Below, in pieces: positions 49,560 through 58,050 of a stretch of DNA of 64,000 bases; position 1 is the first letter of the stretch, and every line of letters begins with the position of its first letter. The stretch is from SB25 sp029560875 (lineage in GTDB: Bacteria > Bacteroidota > Bacteroidia > Bacteroidales > Tenuifilaceae), in assembly GCA_035388225.1 (NCBI GenBank), contig DAOOPM010000005.1, positions 101,563 to 165,562 of the forward strand, read 5' to 3'. The translations under genes and the position numbers were made by a program. Below the pieces are notes generated by a model. It saw only the letters and a list, made by a program, of their open reading frames with translations, did not search any database and had not been told where the DNA came from.

Positions 49560-52037
49560 ATGAAATACTTAATTATAGGAGGTGTTGCCGGAGGAGCAAC
49601 TACTGCAGCACGACTAAGGCGAATTGATGAGGCCAGCGAAATTATCCTATTTGAACGCGGAGAGTACATTTCCTACGCAAACTGTGGTTTACCATACTAT
49701 ATTGGAGGAACCATAGCAGAGCGTGAAAATTTGTTTGTTCAAACACCTGAGTCGTTCGGGAAGCGATTTAACCTGCAGGTTCGTAACCTGAACGAGGTTA
49801 TATCAATCAACAAGGAAGAAAAGTATGTTACGGTTAAGAACTTACGTACAGGTGAAACCTACAACGAAAGTTATGATAAACTAGTGCTATCGCCCGGTGC
49901 AGAACCGGTTCGTCCTCCACTACCAGGAATAAAACAAGAGGGCATATTTACCCTACGTAGCGTTCCCGATACCGATAAGATTAAGAAGTATATCGACGAT
50001 AAAAAGCCACGCCACGCTGTTGTTGTTGGTGCAGGGTTTATTGGACTCGAAATGGCCGAGAACCTGCATCACGCAGGTGTTAAGGTTACAATTGTTGAAA
50101 TGGCTGAGCAAGTAATGACTCCATTGGATTACTCAATGGCTGCGCTTGTTCATCAGCACCTGAAAACTAAGAATGTAGAGTTCTACCTAAAATCGGGCGT
50201 TGCATCGTTCGATAAGGCCAATGGACGAATTCAAGTGAAGTTGAACTCATCCAAAATAATTGAAACCGATATGGTTGTGCTATCAATTGGCGTTAAGCCC
50301 GATAGTCACCTAGCCAAGGATGCTGGTTTGCAAATTGGCCAAACTGGTGGTATTGTTGTAAATGAGTACCTACAAACATCCGATGCAAACATCTACGCAT
50401 TGGGCGATGCCATTGAATTTACCAATCCAATTACTGGCACAAGGATGATTACTTATTTGGCTGGTCCAGCCAATAAGCAGGGACGTATCCTTGCCGATAA
50501 TCTTGTAAAAGGAAACAAAAAACAGTACAAAGGCTCAATAAACACAGCAATTGCAAAAGTTTTCGACTTAACCGTTGCTTCATCGGGTGTTTCGGGTAAG
50601 TTACTTACTAGTTTGAATATTCCTCATATCAACTCAATTACGCACTCATCGTCGCACGCTGGATACTATCCTGGAGCACAACCAATGTCAATTAAAATCT
50701 CCTTTTCGCCCGATAATGGACGATTACTTGGCGCACAAATTGTTGGTTACGAGGGTGTTGATAAGCGTATCGACCTTTTTGCGGAGGCAATCCGTAAAGG
50801 TGCAACTGTGTACGACTTGGCCGAGATTGAACACGCCTATGCCCCACCCTACTCATCGGCTAAAGACCCTGTAAACATTGCAGGAATGGTTGCAGAGAAT
50901 ATTCTGGAAGGCGTAACCAAAACCATTTCGTGGCGCAAACTTGCCGAGTACACTGGCAACGATTTACACTTAATCGATATCCGAACCCGCGACGAGCATC
51001 AACTTGGTACCATTGAAGGTGCAGTAAATATTCCGCTGGATGAGCTCCGATTACATTTAGACGAAATTCCTCGTGATAAAAAGATTGTGGCATTCTGTGG
51101 CGTTGGTCTAAGAGCACACGTGGCTTGCCGTATATTGATGCAGAACGGTTTTAGTGAGGTTTACAACCTCTCTGGCGGTCTAAAAACCTACGAAACAGCC
51201 AACCAAAAGCAAAGCAACGAGGATATTTTTGCCAACGATTATATTGGTAACGACGACCATATCTACCAAGGTAGCAAAGAGAAGCAAGCGGCAAAGCCTA
51301 TAGATGAAGGTAAAATCAAGGTAGTTAATGCCTGCGGATTACAATGCCCAGGCCCAGTGCTTAAGTTAAAGCAAACAATTGACCAGATTTCTGCTGGCGA
51401 AGCAATTCGTATTACTGCTTCCGATGCTGGATTCTACAAGGATGTTAAAGCTTGGGCAAACGTAACAGGCAATGAACTGGTTGATTTAACCCAGAATGGA
51501 GCCGAAATAACTGCAGTTATCCGCAAAGGTCAGCCTAACACCCAGAGTACTACTCAAAAAAGCGGTGGTAACAACGCTACACTAATCTGCTTTAGCGATG
51601 ACCTCGACAAAGCATTGGCAACATTTGTAATTGCTAACGGTTCAGTTGCAGCAGGGAAAAAAGTCACAATATTCTTCACATTCTGGGGATTGAACGTTAT
51701 CAAACGTCAGCAGAAACCAAGCGTTCAGAAGGACTTTTTTAGCAAGATGTTTAGTATAATGTTGCCCTCATCGAGCAAAGGGTTGGGCTTATCAAAAATG
51801 AATATGGGTGGCATTGGCAGTAGTATGATGCGTAAAGTACTCAAGAAACGCCATGTTGACTCGCTCGAAACGATGATACAAACCGCCATTGATAACGGTG
51901 TTGAGATGGTTGCCTGCCAAATGTCCATGGATGTTATGGGTGTAAAAGCGGAGGAGTTAATTGATGGCGTTCAAATTGGAGGTGTAGCCACCTACCTTGA
52001 GCGAACCGAAAATGCTAACTTGAATTTATTTGTATAA
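49560..52037 (+). CDS. Four-domain CoA-disulfide-reductase / rhodanese / TusA / DsrE fusion
   Basis: The 825-residue protein combines several domains. At residues 1-450 is a FAD/NAD(P)H disulfide reductase of the CoADR type: MKYLIIGGVAGGATTAARLR Rossmann, then the redox Cys42 in YISYANCGLPY. At about 460-550 is a rhodanese domain with an active-site cysteine in IVAFCGVGLRAHVAC. At about 585-655 is a TusA/SirA domain with the CPxP motif in VNACGLQCPGPVLKLKQ. At about 660-825 is a DsrE-like domain with MVACQMSMDVMG. CoADR-rhodanese proteins reduce persulfide or polysulfide. The extra TusA-DsrE half repeats the architecture of YedF. It may reduce and pass on sulfur or selenium for the molybdenum hydroxylase; that is an inference. 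Confidence 0.93.
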   Translation: MKYLIIGGVAGGATTAARLRRIDEASEIILFERGEYISYANCGLPYYIGGTIAERENLFVQTPESFGKRFNLQVRNLNEVISINKEEKYVTVKNLRTGETYNESYDKLVLSPGAEPVRPPLPGIKQEGIFTLRSVPDTDKIKKYIDDKKPRHAVVVGAGFIGLEMAENLHHAGVKVTIVEMAEQVMTPLDYSMAALVHQHLKTKNVEFYLKSGVASFDKANGRIQVKLNSSKIIETDMVVLSIGVKPDSHLAKDAGLQIGQTGGIVVNEYLQTSDANIYALGDAIEFTNPITGTRMITYLAGPANKQGRILADNLVKGNKKQYKGSINTAIAKVFDLTVASSGVSGKLLTSLNIPHINSITHSSSHAGYYPGAQPMSIKISFSPDNGRLLGAQIVGYEGVDKRIDLFAEAIRKGATVYDLAEIEHAYAPPYSSAKDPVNIAGMVAENILEGVTKTISWRKLAEYTGNDLHLIDIRTRDEHQLGTIEGAVNIPLDELRLHLDEIPRDKKIVAFCGVGLRAHVACRILMQNGFSEVYNLSGGLKTYETANQKQSNEDIFANDYIGNDDHIYQGSKEKQAAKPIDEGKIKVVNACGLQCPGPVLKLKQTIDQISAGEAIRITASDAGFYKDVKAWANVTGNELVDLTQNGAEITAVIRKGQPNTQSTTQKSGGNNATLICFSDDLDKALATFVIANGSVAAGKKVTIFFTFWGLNVIKRQQKPSVQKDFFSKMFSIMLPSSSKGLGLSKMNMGGIGSSMMRKVLKKRHVDSLETMIQTAIDNGVEMVACQMSMDVMGVKAEELIDGVQIGGVATYLERTENANLNLFV

Positions 52038-52062
52038 TATTTTTAATAATTAATCTACTAGC

Positions 52063-52104
52063 AAAATCCTCCCTGAAATCGAGTTACAATTCATGGAGGG
52101 TTTT
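52063..52104 (+). terminator. Hairpin after the fusion gene (weak terminator)
   Basis: AAAATCCTCCCTGAA (52063-52077) pairs imperfectly with TTCATGGAGGGTTTT (52090-52104), with two mismatched or G-T positions. The T tail is only TTTTC, so efficient termination is uncertain. Confidence 0.5.
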
Positions 52105-52205
52105 CGTATATAAATATCGAACGTAAAAGGGTTTAATTCTACATTAAATTCGGAATAGTGCATTTTTTTGCTTTACTACGAGGAATGCTTTTAACGTTTT
52201 TTCTA

Positions 52206-52245
52206 TTTTTAACATACAATCAACTAAACTAAAAACGTACCTTTG
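52206..52245 (+). promoter_or_regulatory. Promoter of the membrane-GNAT and hydA genes
   Basis: TACCTTTG (52238-52245) is a full match to the -7 consensus, 28 nt before the ATG at 52273. The -33 region around 52206-52213 is TTTTTAAC rather than TTTG. It probably starts the two-gene unit formed by the membrane-GNAT gene and hydA. Confidence 0.5.
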
Positions 52246-52272
52246 TATTGAAAATATAATTGAGAAAAAACT

Positions 52273-52896
52273 ATGAATGAACAAGTATTGGCGTGGATAG
52301 GTTATTCGGCATCGGTAATTATTGCACTTTCGATGACGCTTAACTCTATTGTGAAGTTCCGTTGGGTGAATTTGGCTGGAGCATTAACCTTTTCTATTTA
52401 TGGATTCCTTATTGGCTCATTGCCTGTGGGATTTCTAAACGGTTTTATTGTTTTGGTTGATGCGTACTATCTCTTTTTGATTTACTCCAAAAAGGATGTT
52501 TTTGAGGTACTTTGGGTTCGCCCCGACAATAGATACCTGTTGCGCTTTATTGATTTTCATAAAAAGGATATCGATAAGTACTTCCATAGTTTCGACTACA
52601 AACCCGATGGCGATACCATTAGTTACCTAATTCTACGGAATATGGCCGTTGCAGGTTTATTTATTGCTCGTAAGACTGACGAAAAAACAATTGAGGTTGA
52701 AATTGATTATGTATTACCAGAATATCGCGATTTTAAAAACGGAAAATTTGTATACTACTGGTTAAGTAAGCAGTTTGCAGAGAATGGATATACTAAGGTT
52801 TATGCATCGAGTGAGAGCAAGAAATACAATCAATATCTATTAAAATTGGGATTTTCAGAGGCTCCAAACGGCAGATATATTAAAATCCTACAATAA
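52273..52896 (+). CDS. Membrane-anchored GNAT-like protein (YgjV-like N-terminus)
   Basis: The 207-residue protein begins with three membrane segments in residues 1-75 (LAWIGYSASVIIALSMTLNS; WVNLAGALTFSIYGFLIG; GFLNGFIVLVDAYYLFLIYS) of the YgjV-like type. A GNAT acetyltransferase-like domain (about 90-205) follows, with segments LRNMAVAGLFIARKTDEKT and VEIDYVLPEYRDFKNGKFVYYWLSKQF. The acetyl-CoA-binding motif is degenerate, so catalytic activity is uncertain. It lies directly before hydA (gap 19 bp). I do not know a member of this gene set with this architecture from other loci. Confidence 0.7.
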   Translation: MNEQVLAWIGYSASVIIALSMTLNSIVKFRWVNLAGALTFSIYGFLIGSLPVGFLNGFIVLVDAYYLFLIYSKKDVFEVLWVRPDNRYLLRFIDFHKKDIDKYFHSFDYKPDGDTISYLILRNMAVAGLFIARKTDEKTIEVEIDYVLPEYRDFKNGKFVYYWLSKQFAENGYTKVYASSESKKYNQYLLKLGFSEAPNGRYIKILQ

Positions 52897-52915
52897 CACT
52901 TAAACACCCTACACA

Positions 52916-54352
52916 ATGACTATTCTTATTAAAAATGGCACTGTAGTTACATCAACACAAACAGTTAAAGCAGATATTTTTATTAAGGATGGTAAAATAG
53001 TACAGATAGGTCAGGAAATTAGCGTTGATGCCGAAAGGGTAATTGATGCCGATGGAAAGTTTGTAATACCCGGTGGCGTTGACCCACACGTACATCTTTA
53101 CTTACCAACACCAGCGGGTTACTCCTCGGACGATTTTGAAAGTGGGAGTATTTCCGCATTACACGGTGGTACAACCACACTAATTGACTTCGTTACTCCT
53201 GCAAAGGGAGAATCGATATACGATGCGCTGAACAAGAGAATTGATGAGGCCAAGAACAGCCTTATCGATTACTCTTTTCACGTTAGCCCTGTCGATTGGC
53301 ATGAGAACTCCGAGAAGGAGATAATTCAGTGCATAGAACATGGTTTCCCTTCGTTTAAAATCTATATGGCCTATAAAGAGACCATTGGCCTAAACGATGA
53401 TGTTATTTACCATGTAATGCGGGTTGCAGGGCAAAATGGAGGGATGGTTACAGCACACTGCGAACTTGGCGACGAGGTTAGTTCGTTTCGCGATTTCTAC
53501 GTAAACCAAAAACTCACCTCTCCCCTATACCACTGCCTTTCACGTCCTTCAAAACTTGAGGCAAATGCAGTAAAAAGGGCAATTGCACTGGCCGATCAAT
53601 CCAACTGCCCACTCTACATTGTTCACGTTTCAGCGGGCGAATCGCTAAAGCATATACAGCAAGCACAACGTAGCGGACAACCCGTATATGCCGAAACCTG
53701 TCCACATTACCTACTGCTCGACGAATCGAACTACAACGGTGATTTTGAGCAAACCGCTAAGTTTGTGCTAAGTCCACCGCTCCGAACAAGGGACGATATT
53801 GCTGCGCTTTGGGACGGTATTAACAACCAACTACTCCAAACTGTAGGAACCGACCACTGCCCATTCTCCTTTGAGCAAAAATCGGTGGGGAAAGACGATT
53901 TCCGTAAAATTCCCAACGGTGCAGGCGGAATAGAGCATCGCCTTGCTTTACTTTACACCTACGGTGTACTTGGGAATAAACTTACAATGAACAGATTGGT
54001 TGATTTATTCGCCACCCAACCTGCCAAAATATTTGGCCTATACCCTCAAAAAGGCGAACTGGCAGAAGGTTCTGATGCCGATATAGTTATCTGGAACCCC
54101 GAGTCAGAATCCACTATTTCTGCAAAAACTCATCATTCAAAAGCCGATATGAATATTTTTGAGGGAACCAAAGTAAACGGAATGGCAGAGTTTGTAATAT
54201 CAAACGGAAATATTGTCATTGAGAACAATAAAATGAACAATAATATTCCACTCGGCAAGTTATTAAGAAGAAAGTCGCAAAAATCAATAAACCAATACTA
54301 TAAGCGGGGCATAAACGATAATCCAACAGCAAACAACTGCGGAAGGATTTAG
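52916..54352 (+). CDS. hydA: Dihydropyrimidinase / D-hydantoinase-type hydrolase
   Basis: The 478-residue amidohydrolase opens cyclic ureides (dihydropyrimidines, hydantoins). The first metal ligands are His58 and His60 in GGVDPHVHLYLPT. The likely carboxylated lysine is Lys148 in FPSFKIYMAYKE. His ligands are in VTAHCELGDE and IVHVSAGESL, and the final Asp is in GTDHCPFSFEQ. hydA is a regular member of the selenium-linked purine/urate gene set (with ygeW, ygeY and ssnA). It probably acts on a ring-opened or oxidised purine product (inference). It follows the membrane-GNAT gene in one unit. Confidence 0.93.
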   Translation: MTILIKNGTVVTSTQTVKADIFIKDGKIVQIGQEISVDAERVIDADGKFVIPGGVDPHVHLYLPTPAGYSSDDFESGSISALHGGTTTLIDFVTPAKGESIYDALNKRIDEAKNSLIDYSFHVSPVDWHENSEKEIIQCIEHGFPSFKIYMAYKETIGLNDDVIYHVMRVAGQNGGMVTAHCELGDEVSSFRDFYVNQKLTSPLYHCLSRPSKLEANAVKRAIALADQSNCPLYIVHVSAGESLKHIQQAQRSGQPVYAETCPHYLLLDESNYNGDFEQTAKFVLSPPLRTRDDIAALWDGINNQLLQTVGTDHCPFSFEQKSVGKDDFRKIPNGAGGIEHRLALLYTYGVLGNKLTMNRLVDLFATQPAKIFGLYPQKGELAEGSDADIVIWNPESESTISAKTHHSKADMNIFEGTKVNGMAEFVISNGNIVIENNKMNNNIPLGKLLRRKSQKSINQYYKRGINDNPTANNCGRI

Positions 54353-54366
54353 TGTTGATAAGATTT

Positions 54367-54398
54367 TTGAACAATAGTGCATAAAATTTGTAATATTG
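54367..54398 (+). promoter_or_regulatory. Promoter of the small outer-membrane barrel gene
   Basis: TTG at 54367-54369, a 21-nt spacer and TAATATTG at 54391-54398 fit the -33/-7 pattern with one mismatch in the -7. The ATG at 54425 follows after 27 nt. Confidence 0.55.
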
Positions 54399-54424
54399 CA
54401 GTGTCAAACATAAAATTAATTATC

Positions 54425-54925
54425 ATGAAGAAAATAGTAGTATTAGCATCTTTTGTTTTTTTATCGTTAGCAACATTTGCGCAAGCACCTCTTTCAAAAG
54501 GTGAAAAGCAACTTAATGCAGGTGTTGGATTCTCAAGTTGGGGTGTTCCTCTATATGTAGGAATGGATTTTGGTGTACATCCTGATATCACTGTTGGCGG
54601 TGAATTTTCTTTCCGCTCTTACAGCCAGAAATTTGCTGGAACTAAGTATAGCAGCACAATATTTGGGATTTCTGGTAATGGAAATTACCATTTCAACAGA
54701 ATTCTAAATATTCCTAGCAACTTTGATTTTTACGCTGGCTTAAACTTAGGTTTTTACATTTGGAATACATCCGGAGATTATCCTGGTGATGGCGCTTCAG
54801 GCCTAGGCTTAGGTGCTCAAATTGGTGGCCGTTACTTCTTTAAGGATAACTTTGGTTTAAACCTAGAGTTTGGTGGTGGTAACGCTTTTTCGGGCGGTAA
54901 ATTCGGTATTACTTACATTTTCTAA
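54425..54925 (+). CDS. Small outer-membrane beta-barrel protein
   Basis: The ATG at 54425 starts a signal peptide (MKKIVVLASFVFLSLATFAQ); a longer reading from 54377 is excluded because the promoter -7 lies inside it. The 166-residue protein (about 146 mature) has alternating hydrophobic strands with Gly and aromatic residues (GGEFSFRSYSQKFAGTKYSS, FYAGLNLGFYIWNTSGDY, FGLNLEFGGGNAFSGGKFGITYIF) and ends in F, typical of outer-membrane barrels. It could be a small porin or a structural protein. Its position between hydA and ygeW may reflect uptake, or chance. Confidence 0.8.
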   Translation: MKKIVVLASFVFLSLATFAQAPLSKGEKQLNAGVGFSSWGVPLYVGMDFGVHPDITVGGEFSFRSYSQKFAGTKYSSTIFGISGNGNYHFNRILNIPSNFDFYAGLNLGFYIWNTSGDYPGDGASGLGLGAQIGGRYFFKDNFGLNLEFGGGNAFSGGKFGITYIF

Positions 54926-54941
54926 GCTTAATATTTAAAGT

Positions 54942-54972
54942 AAAAAACCTCAGATTTCTCTGAGGTTTTTTT
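54942..54972. terminator. Bidirectional intrinsic terminator
   Basis: AAAAAACCTCAGA (54942-54954) and TCTGAGGTTTTTT (54959-54971) form a 13-bp stem with a 4-nt loop, flanked by A and T runs. It can terminate the barrel gene on the plus strand and ygeW on the minus strand. Confidence 0.92.
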
Positions 54973-55013
54973 GTTGCCCTAAAGTTATCTAGTGGCTAAT
55001 TTCTAGATTTTGT

Positions 55014-56201
55014 TTAGTATAAAACTCTTTTTGAATTTTTACTGTAAATATCCTTCATCAACTTAGCAGGATTCTGGAAACGGTTTGTAAGCATCATTGC
55101 TGCAATGATATATGGTTTGTAACCAGCCTCTAAGTAGGTTTTAATGCGGTAACGCTCAAAGGTCTCTGCGCTAACCTCGCCTTGTACACACGATTCACCA
55201 GAAATGTCGGCAGGTAAACAGTGCATATAAAGAGCATCGGCATTCTTGGTTACCTTACGCATTTGCTCGGTGTACTCCCAATCTCTATACTTAGCGTTGT
55301 TTGCTAAACAAACCTGCTCAAGATCCTTTAATGCAGCCTTTTCGCCACCCATAAGCAGCTTGGTGCGTTGTTGCATAATATGGTAAGGAGCCCAGCTCTT
55401 TGGATAAACAATATCGGCATCCTTCATTGCATCGGCCATTGAATGGCTAACGTTGAACGATCCACCGCTTTGCTTAGCGTTGTTACGTGCAATATCAACA
55501 ATCTCAGGAATCAAATCGTATCCCTCTGGGTAAGCAAGCTCCACGTTCATTCCAAAACGGGTCATAAGTGCAATAATACCCTGTGGAACAGAAAGTGGTT
55601 TACCGTAACTTGGTGAGTAAGCCCAGCTCATCACAATTTTCTTACCCTTCAACGCTTCAACTGAACCGTACTCGTTGATAAGGTGCGATAAATCGGCCAT
55701 GGATTGGGTTGGGTGATCCTGGTCGCACTGTAGGTTAACAATACCCGGACGAACAGGGAGAACGCCTTTTTTAAAACCCTCATCCAAAGCAGCGCCCACC
55801 TGACGCATATACTTGTTACCCTCGCCAAGGAACATATCGTCGCGGATACCAATGAAATCCGATAGGAACGAAATCATATTGGCAGTTTCGCGAACAGTTT
55901 CGCCGTGCGAAATTTGCGATTTCTCCTCGTCCAAATCCTGAACAGCCAAACCTAATAGGTTCGATGCCGATGCAAACGAGAAACGGGTACGGGTTGAGTT
56001 ATCCCTAAAGTTCGATATTGCCAATCCTGTATCGAAAACTCTGGGCGAAATGTTCTGCTGACGCATCTCCTTAAGAATGGCAGCCACCTCTAGCACCATC
56101 TTTAAATCTGCATCGCTCTTCTCCCAGGTTAACAGGAAGTCCTTACCGTGCAATTTCGAGTCAACCTTCTCTAATGCTTCTATTCTTTTCAACAAGTCCA
56201 T
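55014..56201 (-). CDS. ygeW: YgeW-type knotted carbamoyltransferase
   Basis: The 395-residue protein is an aspartate/ornithine-carbamoyltransferase relative of the knotted YgeW type. The carbamoyl-phosphate motif is STRTRFSFASA (residues 69-79). Other segments include QCDQDHPTQSMADL and MHCLPADISGESC near the C-terminus. YgeW is a hallmark gene of selenium-linked purine-catabolic loci; its natural acceptor is not known. Transcribed opposite to hydA and alone on the minus strand, it shares a terminator with the barrel gene. The upstream gap to ygeY (212 bp) contains a long palindrome. Confidence 0.94.
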   Translation of the reverse strand: MDLLKRIEALEKVDSKLHGKDFLLTWEKSDADLKMVLEVAAILKEMRQQNISPRVFDTGLAISNFRDNSTRTRFSFASASNLLGLAVQDLDEEKSQISHGETVRETANMISFLSDFIGIRDDMFLGEGNKYMRQVGAALDEGFKKGVLPVRPGIVNLQCDQDHPTQSMADLSHLINEYGSVEALKGKKIVMSWAYSPSYGKPLSVPQGIIALMTRFGMNVELAYPEGYDLIPEIVDIARNNAKQSGGSFNVSHSMADAMKDADIVYPKSWAPYHIMQQRTKLLMGGEKAALKDLEQVCLANNAKYRDWEYTEQMRKVTKNADALYMHCLPADISGESCVQGEVSAETFERYRIKTYLEAGYKPYIIAAMMLTNRFQNPAKLMKDIYSKNSKRVLY

Positions 56202-56270
56202 ATTTTTTAGTTTATGAGTTAATTAGGTTATTGGTTAATTAACGCCAATTTAAGTTTTTTTTAACCACAA

Positions 56271-56385
56271 AAGCAACAAAGGATTTCACAAAGAAGCACA
56301 AAGTAAAGATTTCATAAAAAACTTTGAGTGCCTTCCCGATTTATCGGGACATATTTTGATTTACTTTGTGCGCCTTTGTGGTTAA
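56271..56385. repeat. Long palindrome, family B copy 1
   Basis: TTAACCACAAAAGC (56271-56284) pairs with GCCTTTGTGGTTAA (56372-56385). Inside are repeated CACAAAG/CTTTGTG segments. A shorter copy of the same family is at 60760-60807. The element is located between ygeY and ygeW, both on the minus strand. Confidence 0.65.
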
Positions 56386-56413
56386 CTCTTTATTCGCATC
56401 AAAAACAAAATCG

Positions 56414-57601
56414 CTAAATAGTGTAAGCGAAGGCTGCATAAAATGCCGATGCAATTACCAAATCCTCCACGGGTACTTTCTCGTTTGGAGCGTGAGCTAA
56501 CACTTCGTTACCAGGGCCAAAACCGATGGTAGGAATTTTGTATGTACCGCAGGTCATAATACCGTTGGTGGAGAATGTCCATTTATCAACTTTTGGTTTG
56601 CGAGCAAATAAACCCTCAAAAGCCTTAACACCATTGGTTACTACAGGATGGCTCTCCTCCATTTTCCATGTTGGATAGTACTTTTCCATTCCGTAGGTTA
56701 ATCCGGTGTACGCAGTCTCAGAGTAATTCAACACCTCTACCTTTGCGTTCATTCCTTCAATTAGCTTCTCAATCTCCTTAACGGCGCTCTCCTTGGTTTC
56801 GCCCCAAGTTAAACGACGATCGAGGTGAATACGTGCATAGTCGGCCACAGCGCAAAGCGATGGGCTACCGCTAATAATTTCAGAAATTGTAACGCTACCT
56901 CTGCCTAAAAACTCATCGTAGGCCAAGCGCTCGTTAAGTTTCTCAATCTCCAAGGCAACTCTCGATGCCATGTAAATGGCGTTTTTACCACGCTCTGGAG
57001 CCGAACCGTGCGACGATACACCGTTAAAGTGAACGTGCATCTCCATACGTCCGCGGTGACCACGGTAAATATTTAGGTTTGTAGGCTCGGTGCTAATTAC
57101 AAAATCGGGAACAATCTTATCCTCCTCAATGATATACTTCCAGCATAAACCGTCGCAATCCTCCTCCATAACGCTACCAACAACGTAAACGGTTAAATCG
57201 CGGTCGAAACCAAGCTCCTTAAGGATTCTACCAGTGGTAACAGCAGCAGCAGGGCCACCCTCTTGATCCACTGTACCTCTACCATGAACAAAACCATCCT
57301 TAATTTCGCCACTCAACGGGTTAAAATCCCAGTTGGCCATATTCCCAAAATCAACGGTATCCATGTGTCCATCAATAGCCAGAATGCGTTTTCCGTTACC
57401 AATACGGCCAATTACGTTACCAAGACCATCAATACGAACCTCGTCAAAACCAGCCTCTTCCATTTGGCGTTTCAACTCCAGCTGAACATCCTTCTCCTGT
57501 GTACTAACCGATTTGATTTTAACCAGCTTAGATAGGTTATTTGCGGTATAATCGCGGTATTTCTCCGATAATTCTTTGATTTTTGGGTATATGCTTTCCA
57601 T
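56414..57601 (-). CDS. ygeY: YgeY-type selenium-metabolism-linked hydrolase (M20 fold)
   Basis: The 395-residue protein is an M20/ArgE/DapE-family deacylase or peptidase. Metal ligands are visible: His79 and Asp81 in AIDGHMDTVD, Asp112 in GRGTVDQEGG, Glu146-Glu147 in SVMEEDCDG and a further His near the C-terminus in VLAHAPNEKV. The name comes from the conserved association with ygeW, ssnA and the selenium-dependent hydroxylase. Acyl-amino-acid or ureido cleavage is the general expectation, but the substrate has not been shown. It is 212 bp upstream of ygeW on the same strand. Confidence 0.94.
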   Translation of the reverse strand: MESIYPKIKELSEKYRDYTANNLSKLVKIKSVSTQEKDVQLELKRQMEEAGFDEVRIDGLGNVIGRIGNGKRILAIDGHMDTVDFGNMANWDFNPLSGEIKDGFVHGRGTVDQEGGPAAAVTTGRILKELGFDRDLTVYVVGSVMEEDCDGLCWKYIIEEDKIVPDFVISTEPTNLNIYRGHRGRMEMHVHFNGVSSHGSAPERGKNAIYMASRVALEIEKLNERLAYDEFLGRGSVTISEIISGSPSLCAVADYARIHLDRRLTWGETKESAVKEIEKLIEGMNAKVEVLNYSETAYTGLTYGMEKYYPTWKMEESHPVVTNGVKAFEGLFARKPKVDKWTFSTNGIMTCGTYKIPTIGFGPGNEVLAHAPNEKVPVEDLVIASAFYAAFAYTI

Positions 57602-57781
57602 AATTCTTAAATTTTTGTCAAAATTATTGGTTATTCCGATATTCGCTATTGCAATAGGACACTTTTATATATTTATGCAACAAAAACAGTATTTTAGTAT
57701 ATCTTTTATTATTTATATAGAATATAACTCTATAAATGTGTTTTTATTTAGATGATAAACGATAATATTGCTGGAAATATC

Positions 57782-57983
57782 GTTGTTTGTTGTTCGTTAT
57801 ACGTTGTTCGGAAAATGATTCGATAGGCTTTGCATGACCAGAAACATAGGTCTTTGTCATCCCGATCTTGTCGAGGTAACTAGTGCGAGTTGTTTGTTGT
57901 TCGTTGATAGTTGATCGGAAGAAGCCTCGATAGACTCAGCATGACAAGTAACATTGGTCATTGTCATCGTGAGCTTGTCGAGG
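57782..57983 (+). repeat. Direct repeat of about 95 bp (two degenerate copies)
   Basis: Both copies begin GTTGTTTGTTGTTCGTT and end CTTGTCGAGG (57782-57876 and 57889-57983). The interiors share GATCGGAAGA/CGATAGNCT-type and CATGACNAG blocks with substitutions and small indels. There is no coding potential or transposase; this is probably a duplicated extragenic palindrome. Confidence 0.65.
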
Positions 57984-58011
57984 GATCTATTCCATATTTC
58001 TTTTGATTTTG

Positions 58012-58019
58012 TACATTTG
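58012..58019 (+). promoter_or_regulatory. Candidate -7 element of the XdhC-family gene
   Basis: TACATTTG is a full match to TAnnTTTG, 32 nt before the ATG at 58051. No TTG is found at the expected distance upstream. Confidence 0.4.
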
Positions 58020-58050
58020 CCTATCAACGCAAACCTAAAACCAATTAAAA

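Larger units (their letters stand above)
57602..58050. other. Intergenic region between divergent ygeY and the XdhC gene
   Basis: 449 bp without a gene. It holds an AT-rich first half (ygeY promoter area), a direct repeat of about 95 bp (57782-57876 and 57889-57983) and a -7 candidate for the XdhC-family gene at 58012. The repeat resembles extragenic sequence of Bacteroidota genomes (TGTCATCCCGA/TGTCATCGTGA motifs). Confidence 0.55.
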
